From JAKACA01 sp050010115 (lineage in GTDB: Bacteria; Actinomycetota; Acidimicrobiia; Acidimicrobiales; Bog-793), in the NCBI GenBank assembly GCA_050010115.1, contig JBEKLQ010000045.1, positions 1 to 28,434 on the forward strand: DNA of 28,434 nt. The letters are read 5' to 3'. Made by a program: the position numbers and the translations under genes. The notes beneath the pieces are model-generated. The model saw nothing but the letters and a program-made list of their open reading frames with translations, made no database searches and was not told the DNA's origin. Of the stretch, positions 7,132 through 15,575 are shown piece by piece. Every line of letters begins with the position of its first letter. Position 1 is the stretch's first letter.

Positions 7132-8274
7132 TGTCGATCGCGGTTTGACCAGGAACGATGCGAACGCCCAGTCTCGTCTTCCGTGGCACTGTCTTTCCTC
7201 TACCGTCTGGTCCGACGTGTCCTCGACGTCGTTCGCGTCCACTGGTCAGACAGCGCGGCGAAGGAAGCCGAGATCCTCGTGCTCCGCCATCAGCTGGCTG
7301 TGCTTCGCCGCCAGGTTGCCCGTCCCGGCTTCACCTGGTCCGACCGAGCCCTTGTCGCCCTCCTCGCTGGTCTCATGCCTCGCGAGCGCTGGGGTTTGTT
7401 CCTCGTCACGCCTCAGACGATCCTCGGTTGGCACCGTGCGCTCGTCCGCAGGCGCTGGACCTACCCGCACCGGCGGCCGGGTCGTCCGACCCTTCCCGAC
7501 GAGACCATCCAGCTGATCTGCCAACTCGCGAGGGAGAACCCCCGATGGGGATAACTCCGGATCGTCGGCGAGCTCGCAAAGCTCGGCATCACCGTGTCGA
7601 AGACGAGCGTCTCTTCGGTGCTGCGCCGGCACGGTCTCCCACCGGCTAACCGGCGCGCGGGTCCCATCTGGACCGAGTTCCTTTCTGCCCAGGCCAAGGG
7701 CATCGTGGCCACCGACTTCTTCCATGTCGACACGGTGTTGCTCCGCCGCTACTACGTGCTGTTCGTGGTCGAGTTCGAGCGACGCGTCGTCCATGTCCTT
7801 GGCGTCACCACCAACCCGAGCGGTGCATGGGTGACCCAGGTCGCACGCAACTTCGCTGCCGATCTCCACGATGCCGGCCGGCGTTTCAATTTCCTCATCC
7901 GCGACCGGGACTCCAAGTTCACTTCCAGCTTCGACGAGGTGTTCGCCTCGATCGGCGTCGAGATCATCAAGACCCCGATGCGCTCGCCTCGCGCAAACGC
8001 GTTCGCGGAACGGTTCGTCCTCACCGTCCGCAACGAGTGCCTCGACCATCTCCTCGTCATCTCACGACGACACCTCGAATCGGTGCTCAACGAGTACGTC
8101 CGCCACTACAACAACGAGAGACCGCATCGGGCCTGCAGCTCTCCCAGCCGATCGCGCGTCCGGTAACAGCGATCGGCGGCGACATCGCTCGTCGCGACGT
8201 CCTCGGCGGCATCATCCACGAGTACGACTGGGCCGCGGCCTGACCACAGGTCGCTCCAGACAATCTTGACGACA
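7132..8274 (+). mobile_element. Decayed insertion sequence with DDE-integrase transposase, copy 2
   Basis: The proposed ends are imperfect inverted repeats. The left end starts TGTCGATCGCGG..TTTGACCAGGA at 7132, and the right end (reverse complement from 8274) starts TGTCGTCAAGATTGTCTGGA. They enclose one transposase pseudogene. The flanks are fragments of two different genes (methyltransferase left, LOG family right), and no target duplication is visible. Recombination or deletion has probably occurred since insertion. The boundaries are inferred from the weak repeats and from where the flanking gene similarity stops. Confidence 0.5.
7183..8243 (+). pseudogene. DDE-integrase (rve) transposase, IS481/IS3-like, inactivated
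   Basis: The GTG start at 7183 begins a protein with an N-terminal helical/HTH region (AEILVLRHQLAVLRRQ, TPQTILGWHR). An in-frame TAA at 7552-7554 stands where relatives have an aromatic residue (NPRWG-stop-LRIVGEL). The frame resumes and gives an rve core: ATDFFHVDT (first Asp), IRDRDSKF (second Asp) and RANAFAERF (Glu about 34 residues later). Near 8133 one G appears to be missing after RPHR, and the C-terminus GLQLSQPIARP...GGIIHEYDWAAA is completed in the next frame to a stop at 8243. There are two independent lesions, so this copy cannot make an active transposase. Confidence 0.85.
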
Positions 8275-8405
8275 TCGCTCCCACCTCTGTAGATGAGCGC
8301 TCTGCCTCGAGCAGCAAGGGCAGCCCCGACCGCTCGCGCCTGGTAAGCCACCCCTGACCCGGAACCATCCGCCCGTCTCGGACACATCAAGCAAAACGGT
8401 GGCAC
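8275..8405 (-). pseudogene. N-terminal fragment of a LOG-family phosphoribohydrolase
   Basis: From an ATG at 8405 the minus strand reads MPPFCLMCPRRADGSGSGVAYQ, then ARAVGAALAARGRALIYRGGS, and then runs into the decayed IS. The pattern of a short beta-strand, xAYxxxAxxLGxALAxRGxxLxYGGG matches the Rossmann-like N-terminus of LOG proteins (TIGR00730, formerly 'lysine decarboxylase' family), which release cytokinin-type bases from nucleoside monophosphates. The GG-nucleotide loop is present, but the PGGxGTxxE catalytic motif is lost with the rest of the gene. About 68 bases separate it from the 343-aa gene. This is a broken fragment with no expected function. Confidence 0.5.
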
Positions 8406-8473
8406 CGCTTTGCGTTTACGGACCCTTCAGCGTTGTTCGAAAGGCGATCGGGCTCAAAGCGACGGCGACCCGC

Positions 8474-9505
8474 TCAGGGGTCCTGCAGAGTCGCGCCAGC
8501 TCGAAGACTTGGCTTGCCGACGCGTATGACCTCGAGGAGACCGAGCACCTCGTCGATCACCGCGGGCTCTGGCTCGTAGCCCCACGCGACCATCAGCTCG
8601 GCGAGGACCGAGGCGACGATGCGGGTGGGCGAGCACCGCCGCCTGATCAGCTCCCAGCCGCTTACCGTGATCTCACGTGGCAAGCCGGCGCCCTCGGCCA
8701 AACGAGGAGGCACGCGCCCGGGGAAGATCAGGCGACTCCCCTCGTCAGAGATATCGAAGAGCCGCTCGGGGAAGACGGCCTCCCAGGAGAGCCTGCCCGG
8801 CCGCCGGAGCCCGCTTCCTCTCAGCATGCGCGAATAGGCACCGGACGAGACTGCTACGAGGAGCACGTACAGCGGGAACACGGCATCGACGACGTCGACT
8901 CGAACGCTGTCTCCCGACGGCGCTGCCTGAGCCTTTCGGCCGTGGAAGGTGAGAGTCCCCGCCTCGCCGCAGCAGACCAAGAGCCCGGCTGCCTCGGCCA
9001 TCATGGGCATGGGCGCAGGCTCGTACGGCTGCTCGTCCTCGCCGATCATGAGATGCAGCCAGTCGGGCACGTACGTAAGGGGAGTGTCCCAACCCGGCAG
9101 CACGTCCGGCAGGAGGTCGTAGAAGCATGCGGGCACCATGAGAAGTGAGTCTCGGGCCTCCTCTGACAGCGTCACCTGGACGCGGGCGCTTCGAGGTCTC
9201 AAATTGCCGACGCGGGTGTCGAGTGGGTGATCTTTCCTCACCCGATGTTCGGGAGCCCTCGTCAGCCGTCGGACCACGGGCCAGCGCCCGTCAGGAAGGT
9301 GGCACTTCCAATCGTCGAGATCGGCGATCCGCAGCCAGAAGCCGAAACGAGCCGAGTCGATGAGCCTGCCGAGTCCCTTCTGGCGGGGTTCGAAGTCCGG
9401 TACCGTGCCAGCCGTGATGTCGGCAGACGAAGGATGTCCCGTCGCGACCTCCGCGAATCGCCAGAGAGCCGTGACGAGCTTGTCGAGAAAGCGGCGTGCG
9501 TCCAA
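8474..9505 (-). CDS. Unrecognised 343-aa protein downstream of a membrane SARP
   Basis: It starts five bases after the stop of the membrane-anchored SARP-like regulator and is almost certainly in the same transcript. Codon use is GC-rich like its neighbours. I do not recognise the family. The N-terminal half is mixed alpha/beta, with FGFWLRIADLDDWKCHL near 55. The central part is Pro-rich around EDEQPYEPAPMPMM. One moderately hydrophobic stretch (VVDAVFPLYVLLVAVSSGAY, about 206-225) could be a buried helix or a single membrane segment. The C-terminus has a second hydrophobic helix (RIVASVLAELMVAWGY). Its position suggests it works with, or is regulated with, the membrane SARP. Confidence 0.7.
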   Translation of the reverse strand: MDARRFLDKLVTALWRFAEVATGHPSSADITAGTVPDFEPRQKGLGRLIDSARFGFWLRIADLDDWKCHLPDGRWPVVRRLTRAPEHRVRKDHPLDTRVGNLRPRSARVQVTLSEEARDSLLMVPACFYDLLPDVLPGWDTPLTYVPDWLHLMIGEDEQPYEPAPMPMMAEAAGLLVCCGEAGTLTFHGRKAQAAPSGDSVRVDVVDAVFPLYVLLVAVSSGAYSRMLRGSGLRRPGRLSWEAVFPERLFDISDEGSRLIFPGRVPPRLAEGAGLPREITVSGWELIRRRCSPTRIVASVLAELMVAWGYEPEPAVIDEVLGLLEVIRVGKPSLRAGATLQDP

Positions 9506-9510
9506 CGTCG

Positions 9511-11724
9511 TCAGCCGAGCCCTCGGCGGAGCTCATCGCGCAGCGCCACCAGGTCCGGATCGCTGCTCACCATGCGCTCGACCCGCTTCCATGCTCTATC
9601 GAACCTTGCCCGGTCCCCGGTGGCCGCCGCGGTCCGGAGCAGGTCCTCGCACAGACCGGTCGCCCGGGAGACGAGCAGCCCGCGGTCGACGGCGAACCAC
9701 GCCGTCTCGACGTCGCCGGCTTCGAGGCTCCGGGCGACCAGCTCACGGGCGGCTGCCACGATGGCGATCTCGATCGGCTCGACGAGGCGCTCGTCGCTCA
9801 CCCAGGTGTAGTCCGTCCCGCCGAACGGCTCGCCCCTCACGAGGCCGAGCGCTCTCCGCAGGCGCTCCCGCGCCTCGCTTGGCGGAGCTGAGCGAGATGC
9901 CTTCACGAGCTCGGCGAAGCGGGCGGCGTCGGTCGTGACGCTCGGCGAGAGGGCGTAGCCGGCGTCCCCGCCCTCGGGGAAGTGCTCGGAGCCGATGGCC
10001 TGGCGCAGCATCGAGGCATAGGTCCGCGCGCTCTTCGGTCGGCCGCGGTCGCTGATCTCCGGCGGCCAGAGCACCGCCGAGAGCTGTTCGGCGGTGTAGC
10101 GCCGCCCGGTGTGACAGGCCAGGTAACAGCACAGCTCGACGACTTTCTTCCTCGTCGGGCTCTCGAGGCACGGCCAGATCTCGATCGGCCCGAGCAGGTA
10201 GACGACCGGGGCAGTCTCGGAATCGTCGGAGTCTGGCCAGGCGGAGCCGGCGCCGGGGGCGTCCGTCGAGTCCGACCGAGCCGGAGGGTTCGTCACCCCC
10301 GACTCGTCGTTGCCTGTCTGCACGGTGCCGTCTCGTCCACCGACAGCCGGTCCAGGCATGAGTTCCGGCCGCAGAACGGCCGGCAGCGCCGGCGGCGGCA
10401 TGACGCGCCGGAGATTGGAGTCCACGGCCACCGGGCCCCGCCGGCGCCTCCGACGGAGGAACGCCCAGCCGACGACAACGACCAGGAGCACGACGACGAG
10501 CGGGACGAGCGGGACGCTCGAGTGATGTCGGGTTGTGGAGCCACTTCCCGGGTTGAGCGCCGTCGTCGGCGCCGTCCTGCTGGACGCGGCTGCGGCCTTG
10601 GAGGGCTTCTTGAGAGGCTTGGCCGTCACAACCTTCGGCGGAGGTGGGAAGGCCACCGGGAAGCTAGCCGTGCCGAGGGCGGTCACCGGCCCGTCGGCGC
10701 CGCCGACACCTCCCGGCAGGATCTCGGTCGCCCCGTAGGTGCCGGGCGTGATCTCGATCGTGCCTCTGGTGAATCTGCCCGGGACGTCGAAGAAGTACGT
10801 CCCATCGAGCAGGTTCGCCGGGTCCGGGTCGTTCGGGGTGCTCGACGGGTCAGCCTCGATGACCCGGCCGCCGGGGAGCACGAGGCGCATCCGGCCCGGC
10901 GGCAGGGCCGCCTCCCAGATGAGCCCGTAGGGGCTCGTCGGCGCCGTCTCCTCGCTGGCGTTGACGACGAGGAAGGCACCGTTCACCGACGAGGGCTGGA
11001 TGGTCGGGTCGATGGGGGAGAAGTACGTGAGCACGACCGAGTCGACCGTCAGCTGGTCGACCGCCCGGAACGAGCCGCTGCGGCCGACGACCCGGATCGA
11101 CGCCGTCTCGCCGACCTGTTCGGTGAGGTCCGGTCCGGCCGGCGAGCGGTAGAGCTCCTGCGGGGACGGCCCGACGCGGGTCCCGGTGGCGAGGGACAGC
11201 TCCTCCGTGAGGCCTTCCTCCGAGGCGGTGAGGACGATGCTGCCACCGTCGGGGACGGCGACGCCCACGGTCCACTGCCCTTGCAGCTCGCTGTCGGCGA
11301 TCGGGAAGCTCTGGCCGTCGGCGACGAAGGCGAGCTCGGCGTTGCCGCCGTCGTTGCCCTCGTACTCGAGGTCGTAGCTGACGACAGCGATCGTGGCTCC
11401 CGCCGGTGCGCTGTAAGCGCCGAAGTCGGACGAGAGGTAGGGCGCCTCGCCGTAGCCGAGCACGTGGAGAGAGAACTGGTAGCCGTTCAGGTTCTCGTCG
11501 ACCGGCTTGGTCAGCTTGATGCTCGGGTTCGGGATCGGGGCGGTCTGGCCGAGCGAGAGCCCCTCGGAGACCGAGAGACCGCCGAGGCTCGCCCCGCTAC
11601 TCGTCGTCGTGCTGGGCTGCCCGGGCGTCGTGGAGGGTGCATCCTGGGCGGCCCCGAGTGCGGCGAGGACGACGAGAACCGCCCCGGCGGCGATGAGTCG
11701 CCAGTGCCCTGCCATCTCAGCCAC
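9511..11724 (-). CDS. Membrane-anchored SARP-like regulator (BTAD domain), copy A
   Basis: A 737-aa protein; an ATG at 11715 is an equally good start. It opens with a signal-peptide-like segment (WRLIAAGAVLVVLAALGAAQ). An extracytoplasmic beta-rich region of about 360 residues and a Ser/Thr/Pro/Lys-rich stalk follow. A single membrane helix comes next (VPLVPLVVVLLVVVVGWAFL, about 417-436), ended by RRRRRR. The cytoplasmic part has a Pro-rich linker and then a winged-helix region (VYLLGPIEIWP; KKVVELCCYLACH; YTAEQLSAVLWP). A bacterial transcriptional activator domain closes it (DAARFAELV..., LRRALGLVRGEPFGG). The layout is N-out, C-in, so external or membrane signals could reach DNA directly. 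Its coding region overlaps the end of the 104-aa gene upstream. Confidence 0.82.
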   Translation of the reverse strand: MAEMAGHWRLIAAGAVLVVLAALGAAQDAPSTTPGQPSTTTSSGASLGGLSVSEGLSLGQTAPIPNPSIKLTKPVDENLNGYQFSLHVLGYGEAPYLSSDFGAYSAPAGATIAVVSYDLEYEGNDGGNAELAFVADGQSFPIADSELQGQWTVGVAVPDGGSIVLTASEEGLTEELSLATGTRVGPSPQELYRSPAGPDLTEQVGETASIRVVGRSGSFRAVDQLTVDSVVLTYFSPIDPTIQPSSVNGAFLVVNASEETAPTSPYGLIWEAALPPGRMRLVLPGGRVIEADPSSTPNDPDPANLLDGTYFFDVPGRFTRGTIEITPGTYGATEILPGGVGGADGPVTALGTASFPVAFPPPPKVVTAKPLKKPSKAAAASSRTAPTTALNPGSGSTTRHHSSVPLVPLVVVLLVVVVGWAFLRRRRRRGPVAVDSNLRRVMPPPALPAVLRPELMPGPAVGGRDGTVQTGNDESGVTNPPARSDSTDAPGAGSAWPDSDDSETAPVVYLLGPIEIWPCLESPTRKKVVELCCYLACHTGRRYTAEQLSAVLWPPEISDRGRPKSARTYASMLRQAIGSEHFPEGGDAGYALSPSVTTDAARFAELVKASRSAPPSEARERLRRALGLVRGEPFGGTDYTWVSDERLVEPIEIAIVAAARELVARSLEAGDVETAWFAVDRGLLVSRATGLCEDLLRTAAATGDRARFDRAWKRVERMVSSDPDLVALRDELRRGLG

Positions 11725-12031
11725 CGCCCGTCGGGTCGCCAGCCTCGACGCGATCGGCCCGCCAGGAGGTGTGCTTCTTGTTCGACCAGATCTTGGCGCG
11801 AAGCCCGATCACCCTGGCCGGCTGGTGCTGCACGAGGTCCGCCGGCTCGCCGGCGATCTTCAAGCGGATCACCTCGGCTCCGGACCCGTCCGGGAAGGCG
11901 ACGACCTCGACGTGGAAGAGCGGCACGCCCTCCCGGCTGATGGCCTGCCTGTCGGTCTTCCGGTCGATGACCGCAGTGGGCGGCATGCTCACGAGGAACC
12001 GCACCTTCTCGGTGTCGACGGGCAGGTTCAC
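11717..12031 (-). CDS. Small conserved protein of actinobacterial mobile elements
   Basis: A 104-aa protein with a GTG start at 12031, preceded by an AAGGGAAG-type ribosome binding site. It reads VRFLVSMPPTAVIDRKTDRQAIS, then GVPLFHVEVVAFPDGSGAEVIRLKIAGEP, then PARVIGLRAKIWSNKKHTSWRADRV. This two-sheet pattern resembles the small SCO-type proteins found near replication or transfer genes in actinomycete integrative elements, whose function is not established. The first-gene position of a run with the membrane SARP and the 343-aa protein suggests a shared transcript. Its last codons overlap the SARP start. Confidence 0.65.
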   Translation of the reverse strand: MNLPVDTEKVRFLVSMPPTAVIDRKTDRQAISREGVPLFHVEVVAFPDGSGAEVIRLKIAGEPADLVQHQPARVIGLRAKIWSNKKHTSWRADRVEAGDPTGGG

Positions 12032-12061
12032 GTGCTTCTTCCCTTCTGTCGTCGGACGAGG

Positions 12062-12100
12062 AGGCCGGGTCCCCGGCCGTCCCTGTGCGCTGACGCACAG
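12062..12100. promoter_or_regulatory. Two adjacent palindromes between divergent genes
   Basis: The 107-bp gap between the divergent 104-aa gene and the second membrane SARP holds two dyads. GGCCGGG-TC-CCCGGCC is at 12062-12077 and CCTGTGCG-CTGA-CGCACAGG is at 12081-12100. Both are perfect. The position is right for an operator controlling both directions, possibly bound by one of the SARP-like proteins. No -10/-35 pair is convincing. Confidence 0.45.
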
Positions 12101-12138
12101 GCCTGGTGCGGCCGGAGTTGGAAGCGGGCACGTGAGTC

Positions 12139-14475
12139 GTGCAACACTTTCCGGCCGTGCGAATCGGCGGGGCGCTGGGCGCGGGTCTGCTGGCGGTGCT
12201 GGCGGGCTTCGTGGCGGTTCCCGAAGCAGCCGCGGCGACGGTGGTCCAACCCGGGCAGGTCAGGGTGCTCTCCGACACCGGCCACCCCTACCCGGCCCTG
12301 CCTGCGCCGACCGGCGACAACGAGGTCCGCGGCTACGGCTTTGCCGCCAAGGTGACCGGGGACGAGTGCGCCACGACCGTCGGGAGCGGCCCGGACGAGC
12401 TCACCGCCCCGGCCGGCGACGAAGTGTGCGCCTTCTCGCTCGGGCTCTCGCTGTTCCATCCGCTTCTCGTGACCGACAACGGCCAGAACATCGCTGCCCT
12501 TGCCGGCAAGGTGACCGACGGCACGAGCACGGACCCCATCACGCTCAGCCAGCTCGACAACTCCGGCGACACCGAGTTCGCCGTCTCGGTGCCGAAGAAC
12601 AGCGACGCCGTCCTCAGCCTCTCGGCAGCAGGGTTCTCCCAGTCGTTCTCGCTCAGCGAGCAGACCCAGGTCGGAAGCGCCCCCGCCGTCGTGTACCGGA
12701 GCGCCAGCTCCTACGAGATGTTGAGCTACCCGGCCACGGAGGCCACGATCAGCGAGACGGGGGTCTCGGACCACAAGGCGGCAACCGAGAAGGTGACGCT
12801 GTCGCAGCTCGAGCTCACGTACTTCCGGCCCGACGACCCCCTGGTGCGGGCGCCGGCGCTCTCCCAGGCGTTCCTCGCCGTCAGCTTCGGGACGACCGAC
12901 GAGCCCGGGCCCTCCGGCGACGCCTTCGGCGACTTCCCCCCGCTGCCGGGATCGGCAGTCGAGCTGCGCCTTCCCGGCCCCGAGGTCGTGAAGTCGCTCC
13001 CGGTCGGCGACGCCGCCCTCGGACTGTTGGCCGACACCTACGTGTTCGTCGTGCCCGCCGGCTTCTACCGCGGGAGCGTCCTCGTCGAGCCGGGCACCGA
13101 GGACGGATCGGAGACCAACTCGGCGGGCAACTACCAGCGCAGCGAACCTGTCTCGTTCTCCGACGCCACGATCCCGATCAACGGCGGCGTCGCCGGCGCC
13201 AACCCCTCGGTCACCACGACGACGACGGTGCGCCACGCGGTGACCAGCACCACCACGGCGCGCACCAAGCGCAAGCCGGGAGTCACCACCAAGACGACGG
13301 CGACCCGGGCCACCGCCACGACGAAGGCGCGAGGAGCCACCGGCAAGACGGTCGGTCCGGGCGCCACCACGGCGCCGGCGGGCGCCACCACGGCGCCGGC
13401 GGGCCCCGGCCGCGATGCCGGCGCCTCCGGGCATGCCACCACGGCGCCCCGATCGGCCAAGGTGCCCCTCGCCGTCCCGATCGGCGGGGGCAGCACCGTC
13501 CTTCTCATCGTGATCCTCGTGCCGATCTGGTGGCGGAGAAAGCGTGCCCGGGAGCTGGTCGTGTTCTTCCCGCTCCCCACGACCGGGAACCTCTCCACCG
13601 CAAGCACACAGGCGCCGGCTGCGATCGATGTCCCGGGGCCGGCCGAGCTGCTGGCGCCGGGCCCAGAGGAGCGCCAACCGGAGCCGACGGACCCCGGCGA
13701 GCCCGAGCCGGAGCCGGCCGGCGGCGAGGACGAAGCAGGACTGCCGGTGCGTCTCGTCGGGAACGTCCTCGGGCCGGTCGAGACCAGGCCCGACCTCGGC
13801 GACTCCGAGCGCCGCTCGCTCGAGCGGCTGGCGGTCGCCCTCATGTTGAGCGGCGGCAGGGAGGTGACCAGCAAGGACCTCTGCACGATGCTGGCGACGA
13901 ACAAGGGCGCCGTCAAGGCGACGACGGTCGCCAACTACGTCTGGCACTTCCGCAAGCGCCTCGGTGCCGACGTGCTCGTCACGAACCGCCGGTCGGCCAC
14001 GTACCGCTTCGTGGGCGAGGTCGAGCTCGACTGGGCGGACTTCGAGGACCTGGAACGCCGCGCCCGCTTCGCCGATGCAGACGAGCGCCTCGAGCTGTTG
14101 CAAGCGGCCCTCTCGCTCGTGCGCGGCCAGCCCTTCGGCGGCGACGAGCTCTACGGCTGGGCGTCGGAGCTGATCGCCACGATGCAGGGTTCCATCCGCC
14201 GCGCCGCCATGGAGGTCTCCAAGACCCTGGCGGGCGAAGGCCGCTACGAGGCGGCCGCCCGGGCGGCGGGCATCGGCATCCTCGCCGACCCCCTCGACTT
14301 CGAGCTGCACGAGCAGCGCCTCAGGTGCTGCGACGGCGACGAACGGGCGATCACCGAGGCGTGGGCCGACACCGAGCGGTGCCTCGGCAAGCGGGCGGCT
14401 CCCCTCGCGAGGCTGCGCACCAACCTGGTTGGCAAGATCGAGTTCGGGCGCAAGGAGCGCTTCGCCGGTTCGTGA
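12139..14475 (+). CDS. Membrane-anchored SARP-like regulator (BTAD domain), copy B
   Basis: A 778-aa protein with a GTG start at 12139. A GTG at 12157 would give a cleaner signal peptide beginning VRIGGALGAGLLAVLAGFVA. After the AAAA cleavage region comes a beta-rich ectodomain of about 330 residues. A Thr/Ala-rich stalk (about 355-435) and one membrane helix (STVLLIVILVPIWW, about 453-466) followed by RRKRAR come next. The cytoplasmic part has a Pro/Glu linker and a winged helix (LERLAVALMLSGGREVTSKDL; TVANYVWHFRKRLGADVLV). A BTAD-type helical region with LLQAALSLVRGQPFGGDELYGW closes it. Its layout, and short blocks such as ALxLVRGxPFGG and LTYFxPxDP, match the divergent copy A, so the two are paralogues. 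They probably form a paired membrane-to-DNA signalling unit. Confidence 0.82.
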   Translation: MQHFPAVRIGGALGAGLLAVLAGFVAVPEAAAATVVQPGQVRVLSDTGHPYPALPAPTGDNEVRGYGFAAKVTGDECATTVGSGPDELTAPAGDEVCAFSLGLSLFHPLLVTDNGQNIAALAGKVTDGTSTDPITLSQLDNSGDTEFAVSVPKNSDAVLSLSAAGFSQSFSLSEQTQVGSAPAVVYRSASSYEMLSYPATEATISETGVSDHKAATEKVTLSQLELTYFRPDDPLVRAPALSQAFLAVSFGTTDEPGPSGDAFGDFPPLPGSAVELRLPGPEVVKSLPVGDAALGLLADTYVFVVPAGFYRGSVLVEPGTEDGSETNSAGNYQRSEPVSFSDATIPINGGVAGANPSVTTTTTVRHAVTSTTTARTKRKPGVTTKTTATRATATTKARGATGKTVGPGATTAPAGATTAPAGPGRDAGASGHATTAPRSAKVPLAVPIGGGSTVLLIVILVPIWWRRKRARELVVFFPLPTTGNLSTASTQAPAAIDVPGPAELLAPGPEERQPEPTDPGEPEPEPAGGEDEAGLPVRLVGNVLGPVETRPDLGDSERRSLERLAVALMLSGGREVTSKDLCTMLATNKGAVKATTVANYVWHFRKRLGADVLVTNRRSATYRFVGEVELDWADFEDLERRARFADADERLELLQAALSLVRGQPFGGDELYGWASELIATMQGSIRRAAMEVSKTLAGEGRYEAAARAAGIGILADPLDFELHEQRLRCCDGDERAITEAWADTERCLGKRAAPLARLRTNLVGKIEFGRKERFAGS
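13360..13401 (+). repeat. Perfect 21-bp tandem duplication in the SARP stalk
   Basis: Two identical 21-bp units (13360-13380 and 13381-13401) encode the repeated GATTAPA block of the Thr/Ala-rich stalk. A third, diverged ATTAP block follows near 13437. The period keeps the frame, so stalk length could vary by slippage. Confidence 0.8.
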
Positions 14476-14824
14476 GGCCACGGCCGGCATTGTCCGCGGG
14501 CTATCTGTGCAACATTGTTTGCAGCATCCCGTGCAGCGGGCTCGACGTCCGGGCTTCTCGCACCGGTACGCCCAGCTCATGGCAGGTGCCGAAGATGTCT
14601 CGGCTTTCTTGTCGTGGATCGCTGGACAGGGTCGTGGACGCTGCCCGAGGGCCCCCACGCCACTCCAGCAACCTGCCGAACCTCTCGGGAGGTCGACCAG
14701 CCCACCGCTACCCGAGGCGGGACGAGGGCAATTCCCGGCGATGGGCGATGCTCAACGGACCACCCGACGCCGGCCAGGCGACCCCGCAGAAGCCCGACGG
14801 CCCTCCTGGCTTGCCGGCGCCGCC
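14476..14824. other. Gap between convergent genes, nothing recognised
   Basis: About 350 bases lie between the ends of the convergent SARP gene and the 247-aa gene. Open frames here are Arg/Pro-rich and lack starts or family motifs. No strong terminator hairpin with a T-tract was seen. Confidence 0.4.
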
Positions 14825-15568
14825 TCAGGCTTCTCTGTTCCCCGCCTCGTCGCCACCGGCGCATACCGAGCTGGTCCCGAACGGGCCGCCCCGGTCGAGG
14901 ATCGGGTGCCCCGCCGCCGTCCACGGCCACCCGTTGTGGCGAAGCTCACCCGCCACGACCCGCCAGGGGTCGGCTCTGGCTGTCTTCTCGCGGCGCGCCC
15001 GCGCCAGCTCCCGCACGACCACCCCCACCAAGTCGCTGACGAGGTCCCAGGCCGCCCGCACCTCCTCGGCCAACCACGTCAGCCGGGGAAGGCAATCCGT
15101 GCCCGGCGGCGGGGCGGAGGGGTCCCGCAGCTCGATCGTCCCGATCGCATTGCACCTCGCCCGGGCGACGAGCAGCGCCCCGGCCACGGCTCGGTCCTCC
15201 CGGTCGTACACCGCTTTGAGGAACCCCTCCAGCACCGCCGTGGCGCAGAGCTCGAGGCCGTGGCGCGTCTGGAGCCGGAGGCCGATCGCCTCCCAGTAGA
15301 GCGGGCGGACGAACGCGTGCAGGAGCACCAGGCAGGCGAGGTTGTCGCCGGCCTCGTAGCGCCGCAGCATCGCCTCGAGCACGGGGCTCCACTCGTCCGA
15401 GCCCGCCGCTCGGACGAGGCTCGCCTGCAGATCGGCGAAGCTGGTGATCCAGGCCAGGCCCGGCTCGGCTCGTTTCCAGCGGGCGAGCGCCGCGGCTGCC
15501 TCGCCCGTGATGACGTACGGCTCGACGGAGTCGAGGATGGCTTCGATTGGGTTTGCGGTTCTGTTCAT
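14825..15568 (-). CDS. Last gene of the mobilisation operon, possible sigma-region-2-like protein
   Basis: A 247-aa protein. The ATG at 15568 is chosen because similarity to ordinary protein begins there (MNRTANPIEAILDSVEPY). The frame upstream is Arg-rich, and the GTCCACG repeat cluster lies 22 bases before this start. Residues of about 60-125 (PVLEAMLRRYEAGDNLACLVLLHAF...LEGFLKAVY) loosely follow the helical pattern of sigma-70 region 2 or of sigma-like proteins seen on actinobacterial plasmids. That match is weak. The C-terminus is Gly/Arg-rich. It follows the replication gene in the same orientation and would be the promoter-distal gene, unless the repeat cluster marks its own promoter. 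Confidence 0.65.
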   Translation of the reverse strand: MNRTANPIEAILDSVEPYVITGEAAAALARWKRAEPGLAWITSFADLQASLVRAAGSDEWSPVLEAMLRRYEAGDNLACLVLLHAFVRPLYWEAIGLRLQTRHGLELCATAVLEGFLKAVYDREDRAVAGALLVARARCNAIGTIELRDPSAPPPGTDCLPRLTWLAEEVRAAWDLVSDLVGVVVRELARARREKTARADPWRVVAGELRHNGWPWTAAGHPILDRGGPFGTSSVCAGGDEAGNREA

Positions 15569-15575
15569 GGCGGTA

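Noticed and set aside
9982..11940. 652-codon plus-strand frame opposite the first SARP
   Set aside because: The composition is Arg/Asp/Gly-biased and typical of a shadow frame; the minus strand carries the recognised domains.
12028..14658. 876-codon minus-strand frame opposite the second SARP
   Set aside because: Long antisense frames are common opposite GC-rich genes. The plus strand has a signal peptide, TM helix and BTAD motifs.
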